Shown here in pieces: positions 41,440 through 49,840 of a stretch of 50,690 bases of DNA. Each line of letters opens with the position of its first letter. The stretch's first letter is position 1. The notes below the pieces were generated by a model. That model searched no databases. It saw only the letters and a program-made list of their open reading frames with translations, and had not been told where the DNA came from. The stretch is taken from contig LJXT01000009.1 of NCBI GenBank assembly GCA_001314815.1, positions 1-50,690 on the forward strand. Direction: 5' to 3'. Position numbers and translations under genes: made by a program. The stretch is from Algoriphagus marincola HL-49 (GTDB lineage: Bacteria; Bacteroidota; Bacteroidia; Cytophagales; Cyclobacteriaceae).

Positions 41440-43286
41440 TATGAGTTGAACTGAACTTGGTACCAGTAACTATTGAAAAATAGAGACCTTACATAAGAAT
41501 AGTTTTGAACTGGATTCACTTTAAAATCTTCTACAATTTTTGAAATATCAAGGTAATTAAAGAGTCCAATTTCAAACAGGGGACTTTTGTTCATATTTTC
41601 TAAGTGGTCCCTGAGTTCTGGAATTTCAAGAAAATATTTATTCCACTGAATAGCCAAACCTATTTTTTCGTGATTTCTTATGTAATCTGGTAATTCTTTT
41701 CCGATAGTATTCATAGAAAGCCACTTGCCTTTTCCACTGGTTGAAAAACAATCATCAGGGAGGCTATTGACGCCTGTGACTAAGCGATAGTCTAAAAACG
41801 GCTCCCTACATTCGATGGACGCTCCCATGGTCGTACGGTCATTTTTATCATTTAAAGTCCCAAGATGAATTTGCTGATCCAAGTAAAGAAGCTGCCGAAG
41901 CTTTGATTTTGGAAAATACTTCTTGGCTTCCTCTAGTTTCTGGATTCTATATTGAGGTAAAATATTCAATGAATTTAAACCCAATCGTTTTAAATCATGC
42001 AGGAACAATTCATTGGAATTGGTGAGAATATGGAAATCTGGATTTCTAAATTCTAGATAATGAACCAGCTTTTTTAATCGTGAGTTTTTCACCCAATTTT
42101 TGGGAACATACTTGAGGAAATTAAAAAGCTGATACATAAAGTTTTTCCCCATAACCTTTTGTCTTACATATCCACCAAGCACTTCATCAGCTCCTTCTCC
42201 GGTAAGTAGAACGGTCACATTTTTCTTTGCCTCCTTAGAAAGCCCCAAGAGTAATCCATCAGTGTAATGCATTAAAGGCTCATCATTTATCAGAATGCTT
42301 TCATTGAGTAGATTCACCAAATTGGAACCCAGAATATCAAATCCGTGATAGGTCGCATTTAACTCCTTACTGAGTGACTCTGCCAGGTGAGATTCATCCT
42401 TCTCAAAGCCTTTGAATCGAAGATTCCAGCTACTTAGATTAGAAAAGCCTAATTCCGATTGGGCATACAAGATGCTACTACTGTCCAAGCCTCCACTCAG
42501 CATGGTGCCTACCGGAACGTCTGCAATCATCCGCAATTTGACAGAATCAAGGAAGGTTTCCTTGTACCATTCCAGTGGATTTTGGATTTTGGGATGTGCC
42601 AATGCTGCTTCACCAAGATTGAACCAAGCAGTGTAAGACTGAAGATCAACTCCATTCTTCCATACCTGATAATGCCCCGGAAGAAAGCGACGGACTCCCT
42701 TAAAAATGGTGTTCTCTCCACTGACATGTCGATAGAAGAACTGCTCATCCAAAAATTCGTCAGCGATTTCTTTTTGAAGTCCAAGCTTGAAAAGAGCTTT
42801 TGGTTCGGATGCAAAAGCCAAATAGTCATCATTTTCTGTCCAAAAAAGAGGCTTTACGCCAAACCTATCCTGCACCAAGACTAACTTTCGCTGAGACCGA
42901 TCCCAAAAAGCAAATGCAAAAAAACCATTTAATCTAGGCAAGACTTCTAGCCCATATTCCATCAATAAATAAAGCAGTACTTCGGTATCAGACGTGGTAT
43001 TAAAGGTGTATCCTTTATGCTTAAGCTCTGGATAAAACTCCTTGAAATTAAAAATCTCCCCATTGAAAATTAGATGAAAGCGTCCACAAGAAGACTTGAA
43101 AGGCTGATTGGCATGATCGCTCAAATCCAAAATTGAAAGCCGTCGGTGTCCTAAAGCCACATCATCTAACACCTCATATCCTGCTGCATCTGGCCCACGG
43201 TGTTGCAGTTCATCAGTCATCTCTTTCAGCTGTTGATAGGAGGCTGGCTGCCCACTTTTATTCCAAAAACCTGCTATCCCGCACAT
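41439..43286 (-). CDS. asnB: Asparagine synthase (glutamine-hydrolysing)
   Basis: 615 residues, normal length. Cys2 in MCGIAGFW is the glutaminase nucleophile, HRGPDAAG at 29-36 and NGEIFN at 75-80 are the amidotransferase loops, and SGGLDSSS at 264-271 is the ATP-PPase loop; GEGADEVLGGYVRQ near 360 is also conserved. In glycan clusters such enzymes amidate uronic acids or aspartyl groups rather than making free asparagine, so a glycan amide is likely. It overlaps the GT4 gene by 13 bases and the WecA-like gene by one. Confidence 0.9.
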   Translation of the reverse strand: MCGIAGFWNKSGQPASYQQLKEMTDELQHRGPDAAGYEVLDDVALGHRRLSILDLSDHANQPFKSSCGRFHLIFNGEIFNFKEFYPELKHKGYTFNTTSDTEVLLYLLMEYGLEVLPRLNGFFAFAFWDRSQRKLVLVQDRFGVKPLFWTENDDYLAFASEPKALFKLGLQKEIADEFLDEQFFYRHVSGENTIFKGVRRFLPGHYQVWKNGVDLQSYTAWFNLGEAALAHPKIQNPLEWYKETFLDSVKLRMIADVPVGTMLSGGLDSSSILYAQSELGFSNLSSWNLRFKGFEKDESHLAESLSKELNATYHGFDILGSNLVNLLNESILINDEPLMHYTDGLLLGLSKEAKKNVTVLLTGEGADEVLGGYVRQKVMGKNFMYQLFNFLKYVPKNWVKNSRLKKLVHYLEFRNPDFHILTNSNELFLHDLKRLGLNSLNILPQYRIQKLEEAKKYFPKSKLRQLLYLDQQIHLGTLNDKNDRTTMGASIECREPFLDYRLVTGVNSLPDDCFSTSGKGKWLSMNTIGKELPDYIRNHEKIGLAIQWNKYFLEIPELRDHLENMNKSPLFEIGLFNYLDISKIVEDFKVNPVQNYSYVRSLFFNSYWYQVQFNS

Positions 43287-44323
43287 GATGATTTTTCCTT
43301 TACTAGCGTGGAATAAACTTCAAAAAAATGTCTCATATTTTTATCTCTGTTGCAGTATTCATCAATATATTTTCGGTTTGCAACAACGCCCTTCCTATAC
43401 TTTGAAGGATTGGTCATAAATCGCTCTACTTTATTGACTAGGTCCTGTACATCTCCTTGAGCAGCTAGCAGGCCGTTTTGACCATGAGCAATAAAAGCCC
43501 GATTGGCAGGCAAATCAGTCACAATTGGAAATGCTCCACAAGCCATCGCTTCAAAGAGTGAGGCTGACACTCCTTCAGAGTCTGGAAATGCGAGATAGAT
43601 ATCGGCCTGGCTCAGGTATTCGGGCAGATCATCATTATCAATTCTACCAAGCCATTTGATGGTGTTGTCTAAATTCAATTGAGAAGTCATTTCAATCAAA
43701 CGCTCACTTTCCACTCCATCACCAATCATAAGACACTCAAAATCATAGCCCTTCTCATGTATAATTGCTAAAGCTTCTAGAATTTTATCATGGTTGTAAA
43801 TGGGAAAAAGACTTCTCGTAACAATTAAAGTAAATCGCTGTTCATTGATGGCTATTTTTGAAAAAGTGAAAAGAGACAGATCTAGTCCCTTGGGCCGAAC
43901 CAATATTCGATGTGGTGGAGCTCCGGATTGAAGCATGGCATAGGTCATAACATAGCCCCAGGCATGGATTAAATCCACATTTCGATAAACAATTCTCTGG
44001 AGAATGGATTTAACCCGTCTTCCTAAAGCATTGGTGGACCAAATATCGGAAATCCCCTGTTGGGCAACCACCCTTACTTTGGCTTTCACTGCCAAACTGA
44101 AAAAACCATAGCTAGTTGATCTTTCCGCCAGGACCAAATCATATCTTTCTGAAGAAAAAATCAAGCTCCAAAAAAATCTAAAAGCCTCCAAAATTCGCTT
44201 GGCCCTTGACTGATTATTAAAAAGCTCCTTGGTTTCGATGCTTAGACCTGACTCCTTTTCGATTCCTTTTATCCAGGTAATAGCATCTGCCCGGTAGGTC
44301 TCACCCAAAAACAGTATTCTCAT
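43274..44323 (-). CDS. Glycosyltransferase family 4 (GT-B fold)
   Basis: 349 residues from ATG at 44323 (an earlier TTG at 44341 would overlap the neighbour). MRILFLGETYRADAITWI opens the acceptor domain; GRIDNDDLPEYLSQADIYLAF and DSEGVSASLFEAMACGAFPIV in the donor half (~225-270) are the GT4 signature. The last ~40 residues (YIDEYCNRDKNMRHFFEVY) are normal. Part of the operon with the epimerase and asparagine synthase. Confidence 0.85.
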   Translation of the reverse strand: MRILFLGETYRADAITWIKGIEKESGLSIETKELFNNQSRAKRILEAFRFFWSLIFSSERYDLVLAERSTSYGFFSLAVKAKVRVVAQQGISDIWSTNALGRRVKSILQRIVYRNVDLIHAWGYVMTYAMLQSGAPPHRILVRPKGLDLSLFTFSKIAINEQRFTLIVTRSLFPIYNHDKILEALAIIHEKGYDFECLMIGDGVESERLIEMTSQLNLDNTIKWLGRIDNDDLPEYLSQADIYLAFPDSEGVSASLFEAMACGAFPIVTDLPANRAFIAHGQNGLLAAQGDVQDLVNKVERFMTNPSKYRKGVVANRKYIDEYCNRDKNMRHFFEVYSTLVKEKSSCAG

Positions 44324-44327
44324 TTTT

Positions 44328-45200
44328 TTAGAAATTTCCAATTACAGGCTTAGGACTCCAAGCTAACTCTCTCCGAGCTTTCAAATCCGAGAATGTTAAT
44401 GTGGACTTTAATTTTGAGTGACGGTAAGAATTGAAAGGGAACACACTGATAACATCTCCTATTTTTGAAATGAACCCAAGAAGACCTTCTGAAATAGAAC
44501 GTACTTTCTTCCCATATTTGAGAGATAAATAACTATCCAAATCCTTTAGGCTTGGATGAATACCATCTGTGAGATTATAAACTCCACTATGTCCTATCCA
44601 CTTAGGAAGATGCTCCGCGATGTCCCTTGCCAGAACAACAGACTTTTTAGCCTGTCCGTCTCCCATTCTAAAATAATATCCCTTTTCTATTGCTTTGATC
44701 ATAGCTCCGAGGTTGCCGGGTGGATTTGGACCAGCAATCAAAGGTAAGCGTAAAATCAAAAAGTCGACATTATTAGACAAAGCCCAAGACTTCCAGATTT
44801 CTTCTGCTTGAATTTTACTTTTAGCATAGGGAGTAGTCCCATTCAGAGCTTGGTTTTCATCGATATTTACCCCTTCATCTAGTCCATACACGGCGACGGT
44901 ACTGATCAAAACCATAAGCTTGGGGAGTTTTTTTATCCCTTTTAGCAAATTTGAAGTTCCAGTAGAGTTAACTCTAAAGAACTCTTGTTCCTCTTCAGCA
45001 CTCTTGGGTATGACATGTGCTTTGCCAGCAGAATGAATGATCATATCTATTTCCGGAATTTCCGGAATTTCTTTGCTCAGATCACAACTAATCGTATTGG
45101 AAGATGATCTTCCTAGAGAAAACAACTCATGATCTTTTTGAAGGGTATCGGTCAAAATCCCTCCCAAAAATCCACTCCCACCAGTCAGCAAAACTCTCAT
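44328..45200 (-). CDS. NAD-dependent epimerase/reductase (extended SDR), WbpV-like
   Basis: 290 residues. GGSGFLGG at 7-14 is the NAD-binding loop, SAGKAHV at ~61-67, STVAVYG at ~100-106, and the catalytic YAKSK at ~126-130; RLPLIAGPNPPGNLG at ~150-164 follows. The short length and the APF-like pattern match 4-reductases or epimerases that act on UDP-4-keto-6-deoxy-HexNAc (WbpV and FnlB type). It would provide the UDP-QuiNAc or -FucNAc class of donor to the WecA-like enzyme. Substrate is inferred. ATG overlaps the upstream GT4 stop by four bases. Confidence 0.82.
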   Translation of the reverse strand: MRVLLTGGSGFLGGILTDTLQKDHELFSLGRSSSNTISCDLSKEIPEIPEIDMIIHSAGKAHVIPKSAEEEQEFFRVNSTGTSNLLKGIKKLPKLMVLISTVAVYGLDEGVNIDENQALNGTTPYAKSKIQAEEIWKSWALSNNVDFLILRLPLIAGPNPPGNLGAMIKAIEKGYYFRMGDGQAKKSVVLARDIAEHLPKWIGHSGVYNLTDGIHPSLKDLDSYLSLKYGKKVRSISEGLLGFISKIGDVISVFPFNSYRHSKLKSTLTFSDLKARRELAWSPKPVIGNF

Positions 45201-46393
45201 TGAATTGAGTTTTGGATTTCGTCCAACATCTTCGAAGCAAGGAAATCCTTATCAAATTCTTTTGCAGCTAAAATCATTGCTCTCTGTCCCATTTCGGATA
45301 GCCGATCTTGCTTTGCATCCAATTCTATGAGTTTATTGGCCAATTGTACCGGATCATTAGGGTCCAGTGTAAATCCAAGATCATGCTCTATCAGAAAATC
45401 TTTCATCCAGCCTGATGTATTTTGTATTACTGGAACACCAGCAGCCAATGATTCAAAAAATTTGTTTGGGGAAGAGGTATCCAAGACGGGGGTGCCCCTC
45501 AGGGGAACGAGTGAGACCATAGCATTTTGAATCAATCCAACCAACTTTTCTTTGGGCATCAAACCCCATAGAAGTAGGGTCTCTAATTGATGTTTGGAGA
45601 TCTCTTCTTCAATATGTTCCCGCTGCTGCCCTTCTCCTATCATGAGAATCTTTAAATCTGTTCTTCCCTCCTTCTGCAAGATCTTGGCGGCCTCCAAAAG
45701 CCATAAGGAATTATTGACAGGGCCAATATTGCCTGTATATATCGCATACTTCTTTGGATCAAGGATTGAGCGGTTTTCGAATGGAGCAGGCTTTGAAAAA
45801 AGAGGAATATTGGCGGCATTGGTAACATCTATGACAGGTACCCCCGGAAAACGCTTTTCAATATTTTCGCGCATCCCGATTGACAATGCCACTACCAGAG
45901 CGGATGCTTTATAGCATCTAGCTTCAAGAGCGTATGCCAGTTTTTTCGCGATCGGGTTTTTTAGCAAGCCCAATTCAATAGCCCCTTCAGGCCACAGGTC
46001 TCGAGCTTCAAATATCAGTTTTTTTCCTCTGAAATATCTGGCTACCAATCCAGGTAGTCCTACTGTGATCGGCCCTGAGGATGCAATCACAACATCTGCT
46101 GGCGCCGTAAGTGCATACCAAATTGACATAATTGCATAAGTCAAAAAAGTAAAGACCCTTTTTAAAAATGGCTGCTTATTATCGATTCGTACATTGATCA
46201 CAGTCACATCCACACCCTCAAAATTCTGATGCTCAATAAATTTAGTGGCTGTCAGGTCTGACTTTGAGTAAATACTTGTAACCACCTGTACCTCATGACC
46301 TTTCTTAACCCACTCTTGGGCAAATTCATGAACACGCGTTCCCCAAGAGCCCTTAGGAGTTGCATAATATTGATAGAAATAGAGGATTTTCAA
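45197..46393 (-). CDS. Glycosyltransferase family 4, WbuB-like
   Basis: 398 residues. Starts MKILYFYQYYATPKGSWGTR, followed by VHEFAQEWVKKGHEV, the opening of the WbuB/N-acetyl-L-fucosamine transferase type; YTGNIGPVNNSLWLLEAA at ~240 and FFESLAAGVPVIQN at ~335 are conserved. The start is TTG at 46393: an ATG start would lose the first strand. Adding FucNAc or a related HexNAc as the second sugar is plausible given the neighbours. Six bases from the preceding gene. Confidence 0.85.
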   Translation of the reverse strand: MKILYFYQYYATPKGSWGTRVHEFAQEWVKKGHEVQVVTSIYSKSDLTATKFIEHQNFEGVDVTVINVRIDNKQPFLKRVFTFLTYAIMSIWYALTAPADVVIASSGPITVGLPGLVARYFRGKKLIFEARDLWPEGAIELGLLKNPIAKKLAYALEARCYKASALVVALSIGMRENIEKRFPGVPVIDVTNAANIPLFSKPAPFENRSILDPKKYAIYTGNIGPVNNSLWLLEAAKILQKEGRTDLKILMIGEGQQREHIEEEISKHQLETLLLWGLMPKEKLVGLIQNAMVSLVPLRGTPVLDTSSPNKFFESLAAGVPVIQNTSGWMKDFLIEHDLGFTLDPNDPVQLANKLIELDAKQDRLSEMGQRAMILAAKEFDKDFLASKMLDEIQNSIQ

Positions 46394-46399
46394 TTTAGA

Positions 46400-48046
46400 T
46401 TATTTTATCCAGCGTACAGTGCCAGGGAAATTTTCGGTATTCAATTGTCCATTCTTCCAAGTGTAATTTGACTCCATCAGTTTTCTATGGAAGTCGCCTA
46501 ATTCAGAAAGAGTAGGATTCCATATACGGCCCTCTTTTATTCTATTCCCTAACTGTTCAAAAGAAGAGGCCACTTCTTCTTGAATACGACCTAATTCATC
46601 TTTAAAAATTCTTCCCGGATGATTGGATCCCAAATAGGCAAAGTAGGTATGAGCCACCAAGACACCTGATTCAGCCTCTAGGTCTTGTAAGGATTTTTCG
46701 CAAAAAACAGCCCGAAAGTCTTTTAATGAAAAGCTCTGAAAGGCCATCAAATCCTCATTTTGCCCAAAAGAAACGGGGAAAAAAGCAGGAGAAAACCTTG
46801 AGAAGAAAAAGGATTTGTCTGGGCGGAAAAGATTTTTCTCTATTAATTTTAATGAAGCGGCAGCGGATAGGGTTTTAAATAGACTAAATGCAAATGGAAA
46901 AAGACCTTTTTTACCCTTCCTTAATTCTGCAAAACTGGCATTCAGTACTTTGACCCTCTTATCGAGTGTATCATTCGTACCATATGCGAGCCAGGTTTTT
47001 TGGTTTCTGCTTTTATCGTAATCTAATCCAGCACGTTTGGCACTACTCTTTTCTTGGAATATCGCGCTAATTGATGAATGACTAGGCATTAGTTGATTGT
47101 GAGATCTTGAGTTTGCCTCCATACCATCCACATAGTTCCAAAAATATCTGACGCCTTTTATTTGCATATGCTGGAGCCATTCTCTCTGGGAAGAAAAAGA
47201 TTGCTTGGAAAAGTTGTATTGATGAAATCCATGATCAATATAGGTTTGAATAGTTTTCAAACCGCTTGGTGTTTCAAATTCTTGATACTCTTTCCAGCTC
47301 TCTTTTCGAAATGATCTACTAAAGGCATGGTAAGCAATTTCATGACCATCTTTCTCCCATTTCTTTATTTCTTCGAGTAATGGCTTTTGATCCAAGGCTG
47401 CATATTCACCTTTATGGGAATAAGTATGTAGAAAGACCCCTTTAGTGGTTCGAATATGATTCTTTTTAAACAGCTTCCGTTGTGCCTGAAGTAGGTCTAG
47501 GGTGTCAAAATCACAATGATCTGTAAAGCAAATCGTGGGGGCAAAGCCGAGTGGGGTTCTGGCAAACTCAGGCACTGGCCCTGGTCCATAATATAAACCC
47601 AAAGAAAATTTCTTGCCCGCGCTTACTTCAAATTGCTTTTTCCAAACTCGGTAGTCATCTTCATTATACCTAAAAACAGGGTTTAAATCCGGATGAATTA
47701 AGTACCAGCTCAGCGAATTGTTTTTTTTATTCCATTTCCAAGCTCCTAGAGTAGTTGTTCCCAATAAATAAAACTCATTCGCAAATTTCATCAATTTGGG
47801 TGAATGGTAATTGGCGGTCGCATCCACAACCTCGGGAGATATCCATTGATAGGCTGAACTCCGAAAGAAAAGTGGCTTTTCCGAAAGCTTGAAGTCTACT
47901 CGTAAAACTGCTACTTGACAGTTTTTCTTAAACTCAATTTGGTAAATAGAAAAAGATCCCTCCTGTTGAGTTTCGAATTTCAAATAATCCTCAGAGACAA
48001 GTTCTCTGTGGACTTCTGCCAAATGAATGGAAACTGATTCAATCAA
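46400..48046 (-). CDS. Polysaccharide-deacetylase-like protein
   Basis: 548 residues from TTG at 48046 (no ATG nearby; eight-base overlap with the GNAT gene). Residues ~1-160 are a beta-rich domain; the NodB-like part begins with TICFTDHCDFDTLDLL near 170 (F-T-D-H-C-D instead of T-F-D-D), then HTYSH at ~207-211, HEIAYHAF at ~236-243 (metal His pair) and YFWNYVDG at ~298. A metal-dependent N- or O-deacetylase for sugar residues fits its glycan operon, but the altered first motif leaves activity unproved. The C-terminal third is specific to this protein. Confidence 0.65.
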   Translation of the reverse strand: MIESVSIHLAEVHRELVSEDYLKFETQQEGSFSIYQIEFKKNCQVAVLRVDFKLSEKPLFFRSSAYQWISPEVVDATANYHSPKLMKFANEFYLLGTTTLGAWKWNKKNNSLSWYLIHPDLNPVFRYNEDDYRVWKKQFEVSAGKKFSLGLYYGPGPVPEFARTPLGFAPTICFTDHCDFDTLDLLQAQRKLFKKNHIRTTKGVFLHTYSHKGEYAALDQKPLLEEIKKWEKDGHEIAYHAFSRSFRKESWKEYQEFETPSGLKTIQTYIDHGFHQYNFSKQSFSSQREWLQHMQIKGVRYFWNYVDGMEANSRSHNQLMPSHSSISAIFQEKSSAKRAGLDYDKSRNQKTWLAYGTNDTLDKRVKVLNASFAELRKGKKGLFPFAFSLFKTLSAAASLKLIEKNLFRPDKSFFFSRFSPAFFPVSFGQNEDLMAFQSFSLKDFRAVFCEKSLQDLEAESGVLVAHTYFAYLGSNHPGRIFKDELGRIQEEVASSFEQLGNRIKEGRIWNPTLSELGDFHRKLMESNYTWKNGQLNTENFPGTVRWIK

Positions 48047-48506
48047 AAAGTTCTAATTTTTTACCCAAATATACAGGTCCAATTTTTAAACATCTAATGC
48101 GAGCCAATTTTCTAAGCCCGGCCTTTTGAATTCCCTTGATCGAAGGAATATTCTGAGGACTTACAAGCATATAAATGTGTGACTTGAGAAGATGCTCTTT
48201 TACTATCTCCGTGATTACCCAAGGATAAATCCCTTGGCCTTTATAAGCATCAATGGTCACACAGTCGCCTATGGTGATCATTGGCTGATCAAAATCAAAA
48301 GCACGAAGCAGGAAACTATTGAAATAGATATTGCTGCGATGAATAAGCTGCCCTTGTTCCCGTATCTGATAGGAGTGGTTTTTAGGATCAAAAGAGAGTT
48401 GAAAAGTTAAATCCTTAACCAGAGCAGAATAATTTGATTCCCCCTTTTTCAAGCCAAAAACAAGTAAATCTACTTTGTGAGGTTTTATTTTCTTTAGAAT
48501 CTTCAT
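48039..48506 (-). CDS. GNAT-fold acetyltransferase-like protein
   Basis: 155 residues. YFNSFLLRAFDF, then TIGDCVTIDAYKGQGIYPWVI at ~78-98 (the acetyl-CoA loop R/Y-x-x-G-x-G/I), and PQNIPSIKGIQKAGLRKL at ~117-134 (the N-x-x-S-x-x-G-x-x-K-x-G-F-like end) fit GNAT. It is likely an N-acetyltransferase for an amino sugar or amino acid. Overlaps the CapK-like gene stop by one base (TGATG) and precedes the deacetylase-like gene. Confidence 0.68.
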   Translation of the reverse strand: MKILKKIKPHKVDLLVFGLKKGESNYSALVKDLTFQLSFDPKNHSYQIREQGQLIHRSNIYFNSFLLRAFDFDQPMITIGDCVTIDAYKGQGIYPWVITEIVKEHLLKSHIYMLVSPQNIPSIKGIQKAGLRKLARIRCLKIGPVYLGKKLELFD

Positions 48507-49825
48507 CAGCTAGATCCTAAGTTGTTTTCAATCAACTGAAACTTCCCCGTTTTGGCTTTTGGTAGGGAGTCAACTCGATTGAACTCCATCCCTAGCGGCT
48601 CTTCAAATATCTCTTCAAACATGCCGAGAATCTTTGAATGATCGATTTCCTGGATGTGTTCATCCGTCGTATAAATCAGCCTAATACGGTCGGCTACTTC
48701 TTGGACTAGCTTAAATTGACCTATCTCGGGGAAGTGCTTCATAATGCGGACCACGTTTTGTACCGTAATGTACTTTCCTTTTGGTGTGATCAGAAACTCC
48801 GTTTGTCGACCAATTACTTCACCCAAGATGGGCAGGTCCATGCCGCAGCTACACTTTTGAATCTTCGATTTCATAGCCATATCGCCTACTTCATAGCGAA
48901 TGAGCGGAGTGGTAAAATTATCAAGTCCCGTCAAGACCACCCTTCCACTTTCCCCTGGATTGACTTCTTGATCTTGATCATCGAGTATCTCTACTATCAA
49001 ATGCGGGCTATAGATATGGTAGGTCCCTTCAGAGCACTGCCCTGCTATCAAAAAGCCTTCAGACGCACCATAGGTATCGAAGACTTGACATGAAAATGCC
49101 TTCTCAATAGTTTCTCGAAAATGTGGCAACAGTTTTTCACCGAGAGAAATGATTGATTTGAATTGAATATTAGAAATTTCATGATCCAAAGAAGTCTTAG
49201 CAAAAAGATATAGGCTAGAAGCATATGCCACGAAGTGATCTTTGGGGGACTTCTGCAAATGTCGAAGTTCTCTCAAAATCTCAGCTTCGCTATGGCTCAT
49301 CGCAGATATATATCGTGTATTCAATAATTTATCTTTGATTGCCTTCTCCTTGGATCGTTGCATATTGACCCCTGTTTGCAAGATCGAATTACCAAATCGA
49401 TACCCTGCCCACTCCCACCACAAAACTTGAAGTGCCCGATTACTACTTAGCTCTTCTTTGCTGAAATAAATCTTGGAAGGTGGACCTGTCGAACCAGATG
49501 AAGTAATCGCGGTAAGGCCTTCGAGATTATTGGTAGTCAAAAATCCAGACAAATGATCTCGAAATTGCTGCTTTTTCAAGATTGGAAAATTGGCAAGCCA
49601 TTCATATGGATCGCTAGAATGAGGAATGGCCAAAGCTTTGTAAAAAGGAGAATACGAGCTGGCAAATTCCAGGATTTTTGAAAGCTTTTCTTTTTGGAGA
49701 TTGTTCAGTTCGTTTTGAGAAAGGTCACATACCTCCCGCCAATATTTTAATTTCTTGATAAAACTTCCGCCTGTCAACTGATCTCCAAGTGGAAGAATTA
49801 TGTTTTCCAGCAACTTTTTTTTCAA
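48506..49825 (-). CDS. CapK-like adenylate-forming protein (phenylacetate-CoA ligase family)
   Basis: 439 residues from TTG at 49825. The AMP-binding P-loop is ITSSGSTGPPSKIYFSKEEL at ~105-124; later VFDTYGASEGF at ~240-250, the Cys cluster KCSCGMDLP at ~328 and GRQTEFL at ~340 and a C-terminal KTGKFQLI (~430) are typical of PaaK/CapK relatives. CapK-type proteins are found in capsule clusters and may activate an acid for transfer to the sugar; no acyl acceptor is visible here. It lies next to the GNAT gene. Confidence 0.85.
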   Translation of the reverse strand: MKKKLLENIILPLGDQLTGGSFIKKLKYWREVCDLSQNELNNLQKEKLSKILEFASSYSPFYKALAIPHSSDPYEWLANFPILKKQQFRDHLSGFLTTNNLEGLTAITSSGSTGPPSKIYFSKEELSSNRALQVLWWEWAGYRFGNSILQTGVNMQRSKEKAIKDKLLNTRYISAMSHSEAEILRELRHLQKSPKDHFVAYASSLYLFAKTSLDHEISNIQFKSIISLGEKLLPHFRETIEKAFSCQVFDTYGASEGFLIAGQCSEGTYHIYSPHLIVEILDDQDQEVNPGESGRVVLTGLDNFTTPLIRYEVGDMAMKSKIQKCSCGMDLPILGEVIGRQTEFLITPKGKYITVQNVVRIMKHFPEIGQFKLVQEVADRIRLIYTTDEHIQEIDHSKILGMFEEIFEEPLGMEFNRVDSLPKAKTGKFQLIENNLGSS

Positions 49826-49840
49826 AATCTGAAGATCGGA

